Counted from the first letter of the stretch, positions 39,789-50,062 are shown. The stretch is DNA of 58,952 nucleotides from RGIG1681 sp045596905 (GCA_045596905.1 JAZODG010000037.1:1-58952), one strand, 5' to 3'. Translations and numbers: made by a program. Notes: generated by a model not told the origin, from the sequence alone.

Positions 39789-42700
39789 ATGTTTCAATTT
39801 TTTCTTTTTCTGGTTGTTTTTCTTTTGATGTGTTAATCATATAGAATAGGTCAACAGCAACAAACATAACAAGATTGAAAATTGCATAGCCAAGCATATT
39901 CGAACTTCTAAACATGCAAAGCATAACAACACCAACACCTTCAAACAAACTTACAACAATTTTTGAAACCATATCATACTTATTTTTCTTTAACACAAAG
40001 AACCAGATCAAAAACAGAACAACAAATAAACCACTTATTCCAATAAACACCCAATGAACTGGGAATGTCTCAATTGGTGGTTCATCAACAACAAACGCAA
40101 TTTCAGAGAATTTATCAAGCTCAATGGAAATATAGCCTGCTGTTTCAGATTGAGTGTATGCTATTTTGACAATTTCTTTTGAGCCATCTGCATTTGTGTG
40201 AATATGGAAAATATCATATGTCTTTGCCTTTAACACTTCAGGGATCTTAACATTCAAAACAACTTTTCCATTTGGCTGTGTAGCAATGCCTTCAATTTTC
40301 AATGTTAAGTTAACACCGTAATAAACTTTTTGTGTTGCTGATAATTTTCCATTATTTTTAAGCACATTCTCTAAAACGTTAAGCGAACTTATATCATTAC
40401 TCTTAATAAGTTCAACTTCAAACACTGCATTAGGGTGAATGCCACCAGCAGCGCTTTTAATTTCAACTTCGCTAACCCCATTCCCAAGTTTGTCTTTTGC
40501 ACCAATCATAGTTGCTCTATTGATAACAAACTCAAAGCTTAAGTCTCCAATAGTTGAATCGGTCCATTCATAGTTTGTTTTATCTATAAGTGAAACTTTA
40601 ACATCATAAACTCCAGCGTCTGTGCGATTGTTTCCTGCAACTTGATAATAATCACTATTTGCGATTTGATATGTTTGTTCTTCGCCGTTATAAATATACT
40701 TAGTTGTGTCTGCAACTGGTTTTTGAACCTTTGCTTTTGCAATAGTATATGATTTTGTAGTTTCAGCTGGAAGTTTATAGTTGTTATCAGCTTCTGCAAA
40801 TGAAGCTGTTGCAATATATGAGCCAGCGTTTTTGAACACTTGATTGACACTAACGCTCAAGGTAACATCTGTGTTTGCAACGTCTTTATATTTTGCAGTA
40901 ATGGTTTGAACATTTCCATTATAAACAAACTCATTTTCTTGCCAAATAATTTCGATTGTCTTTGGAGCAATTGTCACAGTAATAAATTCTTCAGCAGAGT
41001 CAGCATGATTTGCATCACCAAAAAACTTATAATAAACTTTATACTCACCTGCATTAGTTGCAGTTGGAATATTAGTTGAATATTCGCCTGATTCAAGCTT
41101 ATATTTCAACACTCCACCACCAGAAACACTTCCAGCATTAATAAGAGCTTGCGCTTCTCCATTAAATGTTAAGTTTAGTGTTGTAGGAGCTGTAACGCTT
41201 ACACTATCTTCTTCAATTTTAAAAGTTTTTATAACTTGATGTATCATGCCACCAAAGTTTACAGCCACTGTAACTTGATAGTCTCCAACGTTTGTTGGAG
41301 CAACTGAAGATTCTTCATATTCAGTTGAAAGTATACCAACATACTTAATTTCTAATGTTTTGTTTAAAACACTTTCAAATGTTTCTTTATTTGTAACCAA
41401 AACAGCATTTGCTGTGCCGTCATATGTTTTGTTTTCAATAGAAACTTCAAGTTCTACCTTTTTATTTTCAAGTTCACAAGATTCGTTTTGACATGTAGCA
41501 ATAATTTTGTTTCCGTCAACGGTAATTTCAAAATTGTGAAACTTTACAAACACATATGCTTCTCCATCATACTCTTCAGCTTCAGCTGAACTTGCTTTTG
41601 TTTCACCTGTTTTGAGTGTTGCAAAATTTTCAAATGTGATTTGAGTTGCGCTAAGTGCAGCTGTTCCAGTAGCTGTCATTTCAAGTTCGCCACCTGAAAT
41701 AACAATGTTTCCACCAGAGCTTTTGATACAATTTGAATCAACACCAGAAGAAAGTTTAACGCTGCCACCATTCACTATAACATTTCCAGTAGATAAAACT
41801 GCTGCTTGCCATTGACTTTCTGCGACAAACTTTCCTTTATTAATTTCCATTGAGCCAACAGTTATTGGAGTTTCATTAATACATACAACATTAAGCTCTG
41901 CACCACTAAGTGTAAGTTTGCCAGAGATATCAACTGCGTTTTGTGAAACAATTTTTCCACCAACAAAATTCACATTTCCACTTGAAATAATTGCTTTTGT
42001 GCCTGATAGATTTAAAATTCCCGTTCCTGAAGAACCAAGTTTAACTTCAAGGTCAGCACATGAAATAGCATTCTTTTGAGCTGAAACATTGTTTTCAGAA
42101 TCTGATGCAATAACCAATTTTGCACCGTCTGGCAAAATAATACCATTTTCATTTGCGTTGTTATTTGCTATGTTTAGCCCTGAAATAGTTAACGTTTTTG
42201 TGTCACTATTCCACTCATAACCATGAGACGCTGTTTTATCTATTGAAGAAGCTGAAGTTAAGTCAAGCTCTTGAGTTATCACAACTTTATTTGCAACTTT
42301 CCAAACTGCATAATAATTAACACCTGTGGCAAAATCACCTGCATCATATATAGATGCATTTTCGCCACTGGTTTTATCAATTAAATTTGAAGCAGTTATG
42401 TCATCAATCACTTTAGACCAACCAGCAAATTCAAAACCTGCCTTTTCAGGATTATATGAAAACCCATTTGCGTTTGATTCAACAAGACCATTACCATCTC
42501 TAAGGTCAAAATATGTTTTGACTGGCGCCACATTTGTAATTGTTAGTTTTTGACCAGCTGTGATTTCTGGAACCTGTGAAACTTCAACCCCTGTTGCTTT
42601 GTTATAAACTGGTGCATTATTCCACAATGTTTTAGCTTCTGTAAACAAACATTCACTATCGCTTCCAAGGGTAATTTCAGACAATGCTGAGCAATCATCA

Positions 42701-43194
42701 AAAATAAGATTTGTTTTTGATGAATCAACAATAACATCTGACATGTCAATTTCTTTTAAACTAGAACAGCCAGCAAACATGCTCTCAACATTACTGTTTT
42801 CTGCAAACATAAAACCTGATAGGTCAATTGTTTCAACTTTTTGAAGTGAATTAAACATAAAAGACACGTCTACCGGCAACATAATAATCATGCTTGCTAC
42901 GTCATCACCAGCATAATAATATATTGTTGTGTTGGCTAACCAAACATACATAGTCTGGTCATCAATAGCAACTGTTGAAGGTTCTTCAGCCAAAACAAAC
43001 TCATCTGTGGTTGCATATTTTATTGACGTTGCGTTTTCACCTAGCACCATAAACTCACCGTTGATATCAAACCCCGTCACTTCTGATGATGCAACTGCCG
43101 TTTTGTTTGTTAACTTAAACCCAACACCAAATACAGACATTATTAAACTAATAACGCCGACAAGCGTTAAAAATAAAACTCTCTTAACTTTCAT
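39787..43194 (-). CDS. Very large modular surface protein with C-terminal membrane module
   Basis: An 1135-aa exported protein. The signal peptide is MKVKRVLFLTLVGVISLIMSV. Residues about 90-175 carry BspA/DUF285-like repeats (VSFMFNSLQKVETIDLSGF, VESMFAGCSSLKEIDMSD). An InlB-like unit with GFEFAGWSK follows near 260. Residues 300-540 are a Gly/Ser/Val-rich stretch with short repeating NVNFVGGKI or NIVISGGEL units, probably a beta helix. Three or more MBG/Ig-like domains follow, each with a Y-NG core such as LTFNGEAQ, FVYNGNVQ and YIYNGEEQ. Three membrane helices and a charged tail end the protein, as in the one at 22592. It lies 32 bases after the PHP gene. Probably an adhesin or surface scaffold. 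Confidence 0.82.
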   Translation of the reverse strand: MKVKRVLFLTLVGVISLIMSVFGVGFKLTNKTAVASSEVTGFDINGEFMVLGENATSIKYATTDEFVLAEEPSTVAIDDQTMYVWLANTTIYYYAGDDVASMIIMLPVDVSFMFNSLQKVETIDLSGFMFAENSNVESMFAGCSSLKEIDMSDVIVDSSKTNLIFDDCSALSEITLGSDSECLFTEAKTLWNNAPVYNKATGVEVSQVPEITAGQKLTITNVAPVKTYFDLRDGNGLVESNANGFSYNPEKAGFEFAGWSKVIDDITASNLIDKTSGENASIYDAGDFATGVNYYAVWKVANKVVITQELDLTSASSIDKTASHGYEWNSDTKTLTISGLNIANNNANENGIILPDGAKLVIASDSENNVSAQKNAISCADLEVKLGSSGTGILNLSGTKAIISSGNVNFVGGKIVSQNAVDISGKLTLSGAELNVVCINETPITVGSMEINKGKFVAESQWQAAVLSTGNVIVNGGSVKLSSGVDSNCIKSSGGNIVISGGELEMTATGTAALSATQITFENFATLKTGETKASSAEAEEYDGEAYVFVKFHNFEITVDGNKIIATCQNESCELENKKVELEVSIENKTYDGTANAVLVTNKETFESVLNKTLEIKYVGILSTEYEESSVAPTNVGDYQVTVAVNFGGMIHQVIKTFKIEEDSVSVTAPTTLNLTFNGEAQALINAGSVSGGGVLKYKLESGEYSTNIPTATNAGEYKVYYKFFGDANHADSAEEFITVTIAPKTIEIIWQENEFVYNGNVQTITAKYKDVANTDVTLSVSVNQVFKNAGSYIATASFAEADNNYKLPAETTKSYTIAKAKVQKPVADTTKYIYNGEEQTYQIANSDYYQVAGNNRTDAGVYDVKVSLIDKTNYEWTDSTIGDLSFEFVINRATMIGAKDKLGNGVSEVEIKSAAGGIHPNAVFEVELIKSNDISSLNVLENVLKNNGKLSATQKVYYGVNLTLKIEGIATQPNGKVVLNVKIPEVLKAKTYDIFHIHTNADGSKEIVKIAYTQSETAGYISIELDKFSEIAFVVDEPPIETFPVHWVFIGISGLFVVLFLIWFFVLKKNKYDMVSKIVVSLFEGVGVVMLCMFRSSNMLGYAIFNLVMFVAVDLFYMINTSKEKQPEKEKIET

Positions 43195-43226
43195 CTTATG
43201 TATTTCTCCTTTGTATAGCCTGCAAA

Positions 43227-44120
43227 CTATTTTGTTAGCAAGTTATCTTTTATCTTTTGTTCATCATCACTGCTTAAAGCAATATTTTCATTCACAAACC
43301 CAACAAGTGGTCTTATGCCGTCATCTCTATGAAAATCGGACCCGATTGTTGCAAACATATTAAACTTGTTTGCTATCGCCTTCCATCTATCATATTCATA
43401 ATGTCTGTTGTTTAATTTGTCATAACAAACATAATTTGCTTCAATGCCGTCTGGTTTAATCTCATTTATAACATTAACAATATCTTCTTCTGAAAAGTTC
43501 TTTTCATAAATATAAACAACCGGGTGTGCCAAAACAACCTTGCCGCCAGCCCTTCTTATCATCTCAGCAGCTTCGGCTGGAGTGATATGGTCTTTTTTAA
43601 CATGCGCTGGGCAACCCTTGTTCATATAAGTTTGAATGAATTCCCCTTTGCCTGGGATATGCCCAAACTTATTTATCAATGCTTCTTTGTTTTCTGGGTT
43701 ATCAATAACATTTTCGGCAATTGAACCTTTTGCAATCGACTCAAGTTTCTTAAGCTCTTCAGTGTCAACCTTGAACCCTAGCTCACCAAGTTTTCTTGCT
43801 GACTCACTCAAAATTGCCATTCTATTTTCTTTGAGTCTTTTGATGCCTTGTTTTAAAAACTCATTATTAACGTCAATATTATAACCCAAGATATGAAATC
43901 CACCACGTGCATTTTCAGATGAGATTTCAATACCTGTAAGCAGCACAATACCTTTTTCTTCTGCATAGTCATGAACTTGTTTTGTGTGCGCAGCAACAGT
44001 GTCATGGTCAGTTATTGCAATAACCTTCACACCATGCTTTGCAGCCATATCAATAATTTCTTTTGGCGAAAGTTTTCCGTCAGATTTATTTGAATGAATA
44101 TGCAGATCAAAATTTGTCAT
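43227..44120 (-). CDS. PHP-domain phosphoesterase (TrpH/YciV-like)
   Basis: A 297-aa metal-dependent phosphoesterase. The PHP motifs are FDLHIHSNKSDGKLSP (residues 4-19), VIAITDHDTVAAH near 33 and GIEISSEN near 60, with VVLAHPVVYIYEK near 195 and IGSDFHRDDG near 268 completing the trinuclear metal site. Relatives hydrolyse 3',5'-bisphosphate nucleotides or act as 5'-3' exoribonucleases (RNase AM). The ATG at 44120 is chosen because GGGGG is 6 bases upstream; an ATG five codons earlier has no site. It is the first gene of a unit with the surface protein at 43194. Confidence 0.85.
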   Translation of the reverse strand: MTNFDLHIHSNKSDGKLSPKEIIDMAAKHGVKVIAITDHDTVAAHTKQVHDYAEEKGIVLLTGIEISSENARGGFHILGYNIDVNNEFLKQGIKRLKENRMAILSESARKLGELGFKVDTEELKKLESIAKGSIAENVIDNPENKEALINKFGHIPGKGEFIQTYMNKGCPAHVKKDHITPAEAAEMIRRAGGKVVLAHPVVYIYEKNFSEEDIVNVINEIKPDGIEANYVCYDKLNNRHYEYDRWKAIANKFNMFATIGSDFHRDDGIRPLVGFVNENIALSSDDEQKIKDNLLTK

Positions 44121-44252
44121 AGTGCCCCCTGACAATATTATATTTTAAAACCCCGTTTCTTATCAAGCAAATATTTCATCTATTAAATAATTCTTGATTT
44201 GAAAAAGGTTTTAGTTTAAAATAACAATATAAAATCTAAGTAAGGAAAAATC

Positions 44253-46253
44253 ATGAAACTAAAAATCAACAATGCTAGTTTTGGGTATAATGGAGACAAT
44301 ATTCTTGAAGACTTCACATTTGAAGTTAACAATAATGACAAGATTGCAATTATTGGCAAGAACGGAAGTGGAAAAACAACTATTCTCAAAATTTTAACTG
44401 GTGAGATTGAACTTCATCAACCAGACAACACCCCTGCTGTTTTTGAAAAGATTGGTAACCCATCTATTATGACACTCAAACAAATGACTTTTGACGACGA
44501 ATCAATTTCTCTTGAACAAGAAATCTTGAAGTGTTATCAAAAGGTTATTGATATTGAAAATAAATTAGCTGAACTTCAAAAAGAACTTGAAGAAAGTTAT
44601 TCAGATAAGCTTGTTGACCGTTTTTCAAAACTCAATGACGAATTTGAAAGACTTGACGGTTATGGATATAGAAGCGAAGTTGCATCAATTTTAGCCTCAT
44701 TTGGTTTTTCAGAAACCGACAAAAAGAAAAAACTTTCAGAGTTTTCAGGTGGTCAAAAAACAAAAATTGCATTTATTAAACTTGTATTATCAAAACCTGA
44801 CGTATTGCTTTTGGACGAACCAACAAACCACCTTGACATAAAAGCCGTTAACTGGCTTGAAGAATATATTTCTTCATATAAAAAAGCTGTCGTTATTGTT
44901 TCGCACGACCGTGCGTTTCTTGACAACACAATCAATATTGTTTATGAAATTGAATATAAAAAACTAACAAAATATATTGGCAACTATTCAAGATTCTTGC
45001 GAACTAAAGAAGAGACTTATGAATCAAAATTAAAGCACTATGAAGCCCAACAACGTGAGATTGCCGACATTCAAGCGTTTATCGACAGGTTCAGATATAA
45101 GGCAACAAAAGCAAATGCCGTTCAATCACGAATCAAACAGCTTGAAAAAATGGAAATCATTCCAATGCCACAAAAAACTGACAATAGAGCATTCCGTTCA
45201 AAAATAAAACCTGAAATTGAAAGTGGAAGCAATGTTTTAACCTGCACTAATCTCAAAATTGGCTATGACAAACAACCACTTGCAACTATCAACTTGAGTG
45301 TTGAACGTGGCGACCGACTTGGAGTTATTGGTGAAAACGGAATCGGAAAATCAACGCTTCTTCAAACAATCACTGAAAAGATTCCTTTAATCTCAGGGCA
45401 CTTCAAACTTGGATATAACGTTCAGTATGGCTATTTTGAACAGCTTGCAAGCAAACACAGCAGCTCAAAAACAATCTATTCACACTTCAGCGAACTCTTC
45501 CCTGACCTTGACGACAGAGAAGTTCGCTCAAGCCTTGGAGCATTTCTATTTTCGGGAAATGAAGTCAACAAAAAGCTTTCTGAACTTTCAGGTGGAGAGC
45601 TTGTTAGACTTGAACTCTGCAAGATTTTTGAAAGAAAACCAAATCTTTTGATTCTTGACGAACCTACAAACCATATGGACATAACCAGCAAAGAAACTCT
45701 TGAAAATTTGCTTTTGTCTTACACTGGCACTGTTATTTTTGTTTCGCACGACAGATATTTTACAAACAAGATTGCAACAAAATTATTGGTTTTCGAATCA
45801 AACGAACCAACAATCTTTAACGGAACATATAATGAATATATCCACCCAAACACAAAGATTGTTGAAAAGGTTACAAAAGAAATTGAAAAGAAACCAAAGC
45901 CTGAAAAAATTGAATATCCTATTGATTATGACGACCCAAAACCAGATGACCCACTCTTGAATCTTTCTTATTATGAAGCAAGCAAAGAAAAGAGCAGAAC
46001 TGAAAATCTACTCAAAAAAATAGAAAACAAATCTGCAGAAGCTGAAGAAAAACTAAAACAACTAAACAACGATTTTGTTAATCCAGAAATCGCATCAGAT
46101 TTTGTGAAGCTCATGGAGATTCAAGCTGAAGTTGAAACCACCCAAGCTCTCATTGACAAACTTGCAAATGACTGGATGGAGCAATCTGATAAGCTTTCCG
46201 TTTTAAATGCAATTATAGAAGAAAAACAAAACACAAAAAAAACTAATGAATAA
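44253..46253 (+). CDS. ABC-F family ATPase (ribosome-associated)
   Basis: A 666-aa soluble protein with two ABC domains and no membrane segment. First domain: IIGKNGSGKTTILK near 33, LSEFSGGQKTKIAFIKLVLSKPD and LLDEPTNHLD. Second: VIGENGIGKSTLL near 364, LSELSGGELVRLELCK and LILDEPTNHMD. Between them lies the P-site tRNA-interaction motif linker (residues about 245-305) with YKATKANAVQSRIKQLEKMEI. A C-terminal coiled coil (about 575-660) follows. Such proteins bind the ribosomal E site and act as translation factors or antibiotic-protection proteins. The subtype is not certain; length and C-terminal coil fit the YdiF-like group. AAGGAAAAA precedes ATG. Confidence 0.88.
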   Translation: MKLKINNASFGYNGDNILEDFTFEVNNNDKIAIIGKNGSGKTTILKILTGEIELHQPDNTPAVFEKIGNPSIMTLKQMTFDDESISLEQEILKCYQKVIDIENKLAELQKELEESYSDKLVDRFSKLNDEFERLDGYGYRSEVASILASFGFSETDKKKKLSEFSGGQKTKIAFIKLVLSKPDVLLLDEPTNHLDIKAVNWLEEYISSYKKAVVIVSHDRAFLDNTINIVYEIEYKKLTKYIGNYSRFLRTKEETYESKLKHYEAQQREIADIQAFIDRFRYKATKANAVQSRIKQLEKMEIIPMPQKTDNRAFRSKIKPEIESGSNVLTCTNLKIGYDKQPLATINLSVERGDRLGVIGENGIGKSTLLQTITEKIPLISGHFKLGYNVQYGYFEQLASKHSSSKTIYSHFSELFPDLDDREVRSSLGAFLFSGNEVNKKLSELSGGELVRLELCKIFERKPNLLILDEPTNHMDITSKETLENLLLSYTGTVIFVSHDRYFTNKIATKLLVFESNEPTIFNGTYNEYIHPNTKIVEKVTKEIEKKPKPEKIEYPIDYDDPKPDDPLLNLSYYEASKEKSRTENLLKKIENKSAEAEEKLKQLNNDFVNPEIASDFVKLMEIQAEVETTQALIDKLANDWMEQSDKLSVLNAIIEEKQNTKKTNE

Positions 46254-46268
46254 CTCATTAGTTTTTTC
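46237..46268. terminator. Bidirectional terminator with the ABC-F stop in its loop
   Basis: Stem aaaaaactaatga / tcattagtttttt with a 5-base loop, shared with the glm operon. Confidence 0.88.
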
Positions 46269-46272
46269 TTTT

Positions 46273-48042
46273 TTATTCAACTGTAACACTCTTTGCAAGG
46301 TTTCTTGGTTGGTCTGGGTTAATGCCTTTTTTAACACTAACTTCATATGCCAAATATTGCATTGGAGCAATTTCAAGCATTGGCATCAAAAGTTCATTTT
46401 CAACATCAATAACAATCAAGTTATCAAATCCAAGTGAACCATCATTTGTGATAGTGATTTGGAAAGCACCCCTTGAAACAGCTTCATGAGCAGCGTTAAG
46501 AGTTTTAACTCTAACTTTTTCTTCTGTCGCAAAAACAATAAGTGGAGTATTATCTTCAATAAGAGCCAAGAAGCCGTGTTTAAGTTCTCCAGATGGATAG
46601 TTTGTTGCGTTAACATATGCAACTTCTTTAAGCTTAAGTGACGCTTCACAGGCTGCAATATAGTCTAAGTCTTTACCAATAAAGATTGGGTTCATTTCAT
46701 CTTTAATGCTGTCTGCAATATGACTGATTGATTCTTGGTCAAAATCTAAAATCTTTTTTGAAACAAGCTCAATGTCTTTGAGATAATCATATTGAACATC
46801 ATTGATTTGATTGTTTAAGTGTTTTGCAAACATATAAAGTGCTGAAAGCTGACAAACATAAGCTTTTGTTGAAGCAACAGCGATTTCAGGACCAGCACAA
46901 ACAGGCAACACCATATCTGCTTGTTTTGCGATGGTTGAATAAAGCACGTTTGTAAGAGCAATACATGTTGCACCATGTTGTTTTGCAATATTCATCGCCA
47001 TCAATGTGTCTGCTGTTTCACCACTTTGGCTAACAAACACAAACAATGTTTTTTCATTAGCAAAAACTGGTTCTTTGTAAATAAATTCACTAGCAATTTG
47101 TGCACCTGAGCGAACACCTACAAGTTTTTCAATATATCTTGCACCAACCATTGATGCGTGATATGCAGTTCCACAACCAATAAATTCAATATAGTCATAT
47201 TTTTCAATAAACTTCTTATCAAACTTTGCAAGAACATTTGTGTCTCTGTATGTTTTAACTTGTCTTTTCAAAGCTTCTGGTTGTTCCATGATTTCTTTAA
47301 GCATAAAGTGTTCATAATCAAACTTTTGTGTTTCTTCAAAACAATCATCAAGCTCAACAAGGTCTTTTTTGATTTCGTTCATATTAAGGTCATAAAACTT
47401 AATTTTTTGTCCTGAAATATGACCAAATTCATAGTTGTTAAATGAATAATATTTCTTAGCAAAACCAACAAAACAAATTGGATCTGAAGCAACCAAAAAT
47501 TCACCTTCGTTTTCAGCAACATAAAGTGGACTTCTATTTTTTGCAATAAAGAGCTCATCAAGTTTTTCAGAGTTCATTGCAACAATAGCATAGCTACCTT
47601 CAACTTCTTTGAATGTTTCAACAAAGTCACCAATGGTTCTGGCATTGTTTTCTTCCAAAAGCTGAGCAACTGTTGAAGTGTCTGTGTCGCTGTCTGTTGG
47701 AGTTTTTAAACCATCTTTAATTTCTTGATAGTTTTCAATAATACCATTATGAACAATGCTCCAAGAACCTGTTTGTGAAGAGTGTGGGTGACAGTTCTTC
47801 ACACTTGGTTTGCCGTGAGTTGCCCATCTTGTGTGAGCAATTGCACATTGAACATTATTTTCATCTACAATCAAATTTTCAAGGTTTGAAATATTTCCAA
47901 CAGCTTTGATGCTGTCAATTTTATCTTTATTATTAAAGGCGATACCCGATGAGTCATATCCCCTATATTCAAGTTTTTTGAGTCTGCTAACAACAAATTG
48001 TCTAGAGCGACCCTTTCCTAAATAACCAACTATTCCGCACAT
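46273..48042 (-). CDS. glmS: Glutamine-fructose-6-phosphate aminotransferase
   Basis: A 589-aa cytoplasmic enzyme making glucosamine 6-phosphate. The N-terminal glutaminase starts MCGIVGYLGKG with nucleophile Cys2, then LKKLEYRGYDSSGIAF and AHTRWATHGKPS. Two SIS domains follow from about residue 280 (YIEFIGCGTAYHAS; FVFVSQSGETADTLMA). It ends GINPDQPRNLAKSVTVE as expected. The start overlaps glmM by 13 bases with AAGGAAG upstream, so the two are coupled. In many Firmicutes glmS is controlled by the glmS ribozyme; here it is third in an operon with no room for one. Confidence 0.95.
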   Translation of the reverse strand: MCGIVGYLGKGRSRQFVVSRLKKLEYRGYDSSGIAFNNKDKIDSIKAVGNISNLENLIVDENNVQCAIAHTRWATHGKPSVKNCHPHSSQTGSWSIVHNGIIENYQEIKDGLKTPTDSDTDTSTVAQLLEENNARTIGDFVETFKEVEGSYAIVAMNSEKLDELFIAKNRSPLYVAENEGEFLVASDPICFVGFAKKYYSFNNYEFGHISGQKIKFYDLNMNEIKKDLVELDDCFEETQKFDYEHFMLKEIMEQPEALKRQVKTYRDTNVLAKFDKKFIEKYDYIEFIGCGTAYHASMVGARYIEKLVGVRSGAQIASEFIYKEPVFANEKTLFVFVSQSGETADTLMAMNIAKQHGATCIALTNVLYSTIAKQADMVLPVCAGPEIAVASTKAYVCQLSALYMFAKHLNNQINDVQYDYLKDIELVSKKILDFDQESISHIADSIKDEMNPIFIGKDLDYIAACEASLKLKEVAYVNATNYPSGELKHGFLALIEDNTPLIVFATEEKVRVKTLNAAHEAVSRGAFQITITNDGSLGFDNLIVIDVENELLMPMLEIAPMQYLAYEVSVKKGINPDQPRNLAKSVTVE

Positions 48043-49364
48043 ATATAATCTTCCTTATTAAGTTCTTTAATTAATTCTTCGAAAAGCTTTGCAACTTCTG
48101 TTGATTTCTTTTCGTCTTTTGTTTCAACCATAACTCTAATATATGGTTCAGTGCCTGACACACGAAGCATGATTCTTCCTGTATCGCCAAGCAATTTTTC
48201 TTGTTCATCTCTCATGTTTGTGAGTTCTGCACTGTTGATGATTCTCATCTTGTCATTAACTCTAACATTAATGTTGCATTGTTTATAAAGTTCAAAATCA
48301 ACATATTCTGAGAGTTTCTTGTTTCCTGATGCAACAATCTCAGCCAAGTGCAAAGCATTAAGAACACCGTCACCGGTTCCAAGTTTATCTCTAACAATAA
48401 TGTGACCTGATTGTTCACCACCAATAAGCAAATCTTTTTCGATAAGCGCAGCAGAAACATATTTGTCACCAATATCTGTTCTAATGAGATTGATTCCCTT
48501 ATCTTTAAGCGCTTGCTCAACACCCATGTTTGTGTGTCTTGTTCCAACAACACTGTGTTTGTTAAGTTTTCCTTTTGCTAAATAATCCATAGCAAAAATA
48601 TAAACAAGCTTGTCGCCGTCTAAAACATTACCCTTTTCATCAATAGCAATAAGTCTGTCGCTATCGCCGTCAAATGCAAAGCCCATATCTGCGTTATATT
48701 TCAAAACATATTTTTTAAGTCTTTCAATATGAAGCGCACCACAATCTTTGTTAATGTTCAAACCATCGGGCTTGCAGAATGTTGCAATGATTTTTGCTTT
48801 GTTGTCTCTAAACACTGCTGGAGCAATTTTAAAGCTTGCACCGTTTGCGCAGTCAAGCACAATTGTCTTGCCTTCAAGTGAAGTGCTGATGCTTTTGCTT
48901 AAAAACTCTTCGTACTTAAGCACCAATCTTGGGTTATATTCATATGTTCCGATTTGGTCATAAGGAACAATAAATTCTCTTAAAAACAACTTTTCAAGTT
49001 CTTCTTCTTTTTTGTCTCCAAGTTTTTTGCCTTGATTATCAACAATTTTGATTCCATTAAATTCAGCTGGGTTATGTGAAGCACTAATGATAACACCAAA
49101 ATCGAAACCAAGTTCTTTTGTTAAATAGCTAATACCTGCTGTTGGACAAACACCAACATCAACAACACTAGCCCCTGCATTCATTGCACCTGTTGCAAAT
49201 GACAAACCGATAAATGAACCAGAAAGTCTTGTGTCTCTGCCAATCAAAACTTTTGCACCCCTATTTTTTCCACCAAGTGCGTTTCCGCACTTATAAGCTG
49301 TTGCTTGTGACAAATCATCATTAACTTGTCCCCTGATTCCGTCTGTTCCAAAAAACAATCCCAT
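48030..49364 (-). CDS. glmM: Phosphoglucosamine mutase
   Basis: A 444-aa phosphohexomutase converting glucosamine 6-phosphate to glucosamine 1-phosphate. It starts MGLFFGTDGIRGQVN as GlmM does. The phosphoserine loop is IISASHNPAEFNGIK (Ser at about residue 96), the metal loop FAFDGDSDRLIAID near 238, sugar specificity GGEQSGHII near 318 and the phosphate-binding RVSGTEPYIRVMVE near the C-terminus. The start overlaps the upstream stop as TAATG with AAGGAG upstream. The middle gene of the glm operon. Confidence 0.94.
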   Translation of the reverse strand: MGLFFGTDGIRGQVNDDLSQATAYKCGNALGGKNRGAKVLIGRDTRLSGSFIGLSFATGAMNAGASVVDVGVCPTAGISYLTKELGFDFGVIISASHNPAEFNGIKIVDNQGKKLGDKKEEELEKLFLREFIVPYDQIGTYEYNPRLVLKYEEFLSKSISTSLEGKTIVLDCANGASFKIAPAVFRDNKAKIIATFCKPDGLNINKDCGALHIERLKKYVLKYNADMGFAFDGDSDRLIAIDEKGNVLDGDKLVYIFAMDYLAKGKLNKHSVVGTRHTNMGVEQALKDKGINLIRTDIGDKYVSAALIEKDLLIGGEQSGHIIVRDKLGTGDGVLNALHLAEIVASGNKKLSEYVDFELYKQCNINVRVNDKMRIINSAELTNMRDEQEKLLGDTGRIMLRVSGTEPYIRVMVETKDEKKSTEVAKLFEELIKELNKEDYICAE

Positions 49365-49999
49365 TATTTCATCTCCTTTAAGTAGTTATGAGCTCTATTC
49401 TTTTTTATTGTTTCTCTGCATCTGCCAATCACAAAATCATCAACTTCAGTGTCAACGGTTTGTGTTGTTCCTGCACAAATATAACTGTTGTCAGCAATCT
49501 TAACTGGTGCAATAACATTGCAGTTGCTGCCAATAAAACAATTGTTTCCAACAGTTGTTCTATTTTTTGATTTGCCGTTATAATTAACAAAAATAACGCC
49601 ACAACCAATATTGCAATCTTCGCCAATATCTGCATCACCAACATATGCCAAATGCGAAGCTTTTGTTCCTTTGCCAAGTGTTGCATTTTTGATTTCTACA
49701 AAGTTTCCAACCTTGCATTCATCTTCAACCACAGACTTTGGTCTAAGGTGAGCGAACGGCCCAATTTGAACATTGTTTTTAACAACAGATTCTTCAATAA
49801 AACTGCTCTTTATAACACAGTTTTCTCCGATAACAGAATTTTCAATTGTAGTGTTTGGATAGATAACTGTTCCATCACCAATTTTTGTGTTTCCAAGTAT
49901 ATAAACATTAGGATAAATCGTAACATTCTCACCAATTTCAGCTGTTTCTTCAATAAAAACGCCAAAAGTGGTGGCATTTTTTTCATTTTTTACACCCAT
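49364..49999 (-). CDS. glmU: GlmU-type acetyltransferase domain only (left-handed beta helix)
   Basis: A 211-aa protein matching only the C-terminal half of GlmU, the glucosamine-1-phosphate N-acetyltransferase. Hexapeptide repeats (ENVTIYPNVYILGNTKIG, ENCVIKSSFIE) lead into PFAHLRPKSV with Arg86 of the LRP motif, VGNFVEIKNATLGKGTKASHLAYVGDADIG with catalytic His116, NYNGKSKNRTTVG and the acetyl-CoA part GSNCNVIAPVKI...CAGTT. The uridyltransferase domain (about 230 aa with GxGTRM) is absent, and the sequence before the start is a promoter, so this is no frameshift. First gene of the operon with glmM and glmS; the promoter TTGAAA-17-TAAAAT is 34 bases upstream. Confidence 0.88.
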   Translation of the reverse strand: MGVKNEKNATTFGVFIEETAEIGENVTIYPNVYILGNTKIGDGTVIYPNTTIENSVIGENCVIKSSFIEESVVKNNVQIGPFAHLRPKSVVEDECKVGNFVEIKNATLGKGTKASHLAYVGDADIGEDCNIGCGVIFVNYNGKSKNRTTVGNNCFIGSNCNVIAPVKIADNSYICAGTTQTVDTEVDDFVIGRCRETIKKNRAHNYLKEMK

Positions 50000-50033
50000 T
50001 TTTTCACATTCCCCTTTATTGTTTCCATTAGCT

Positions 50034-50062
50034 ATTTTATGCTAAAATGACGATAATTTCAA
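50034..50062 (-). promoter_or_regulatory. Promoter of the glm operon
   Basis: On the minus strand TTGAAA (50062-50057), 17 bases, TAAAAT (50039-50034). Confidence 0.72.

Noticed and set aside
42929..43363. A 144-codon frame opposite the start of the large surface protein
   Set aside because: It crosses two real minus-strand genes and has no ribosome site.
48043..50062. glmS ribozyme
   Set aside because: glmS overlaps glmM and the operon leader is too short for the ribozyme core; nothing resembling it is present.
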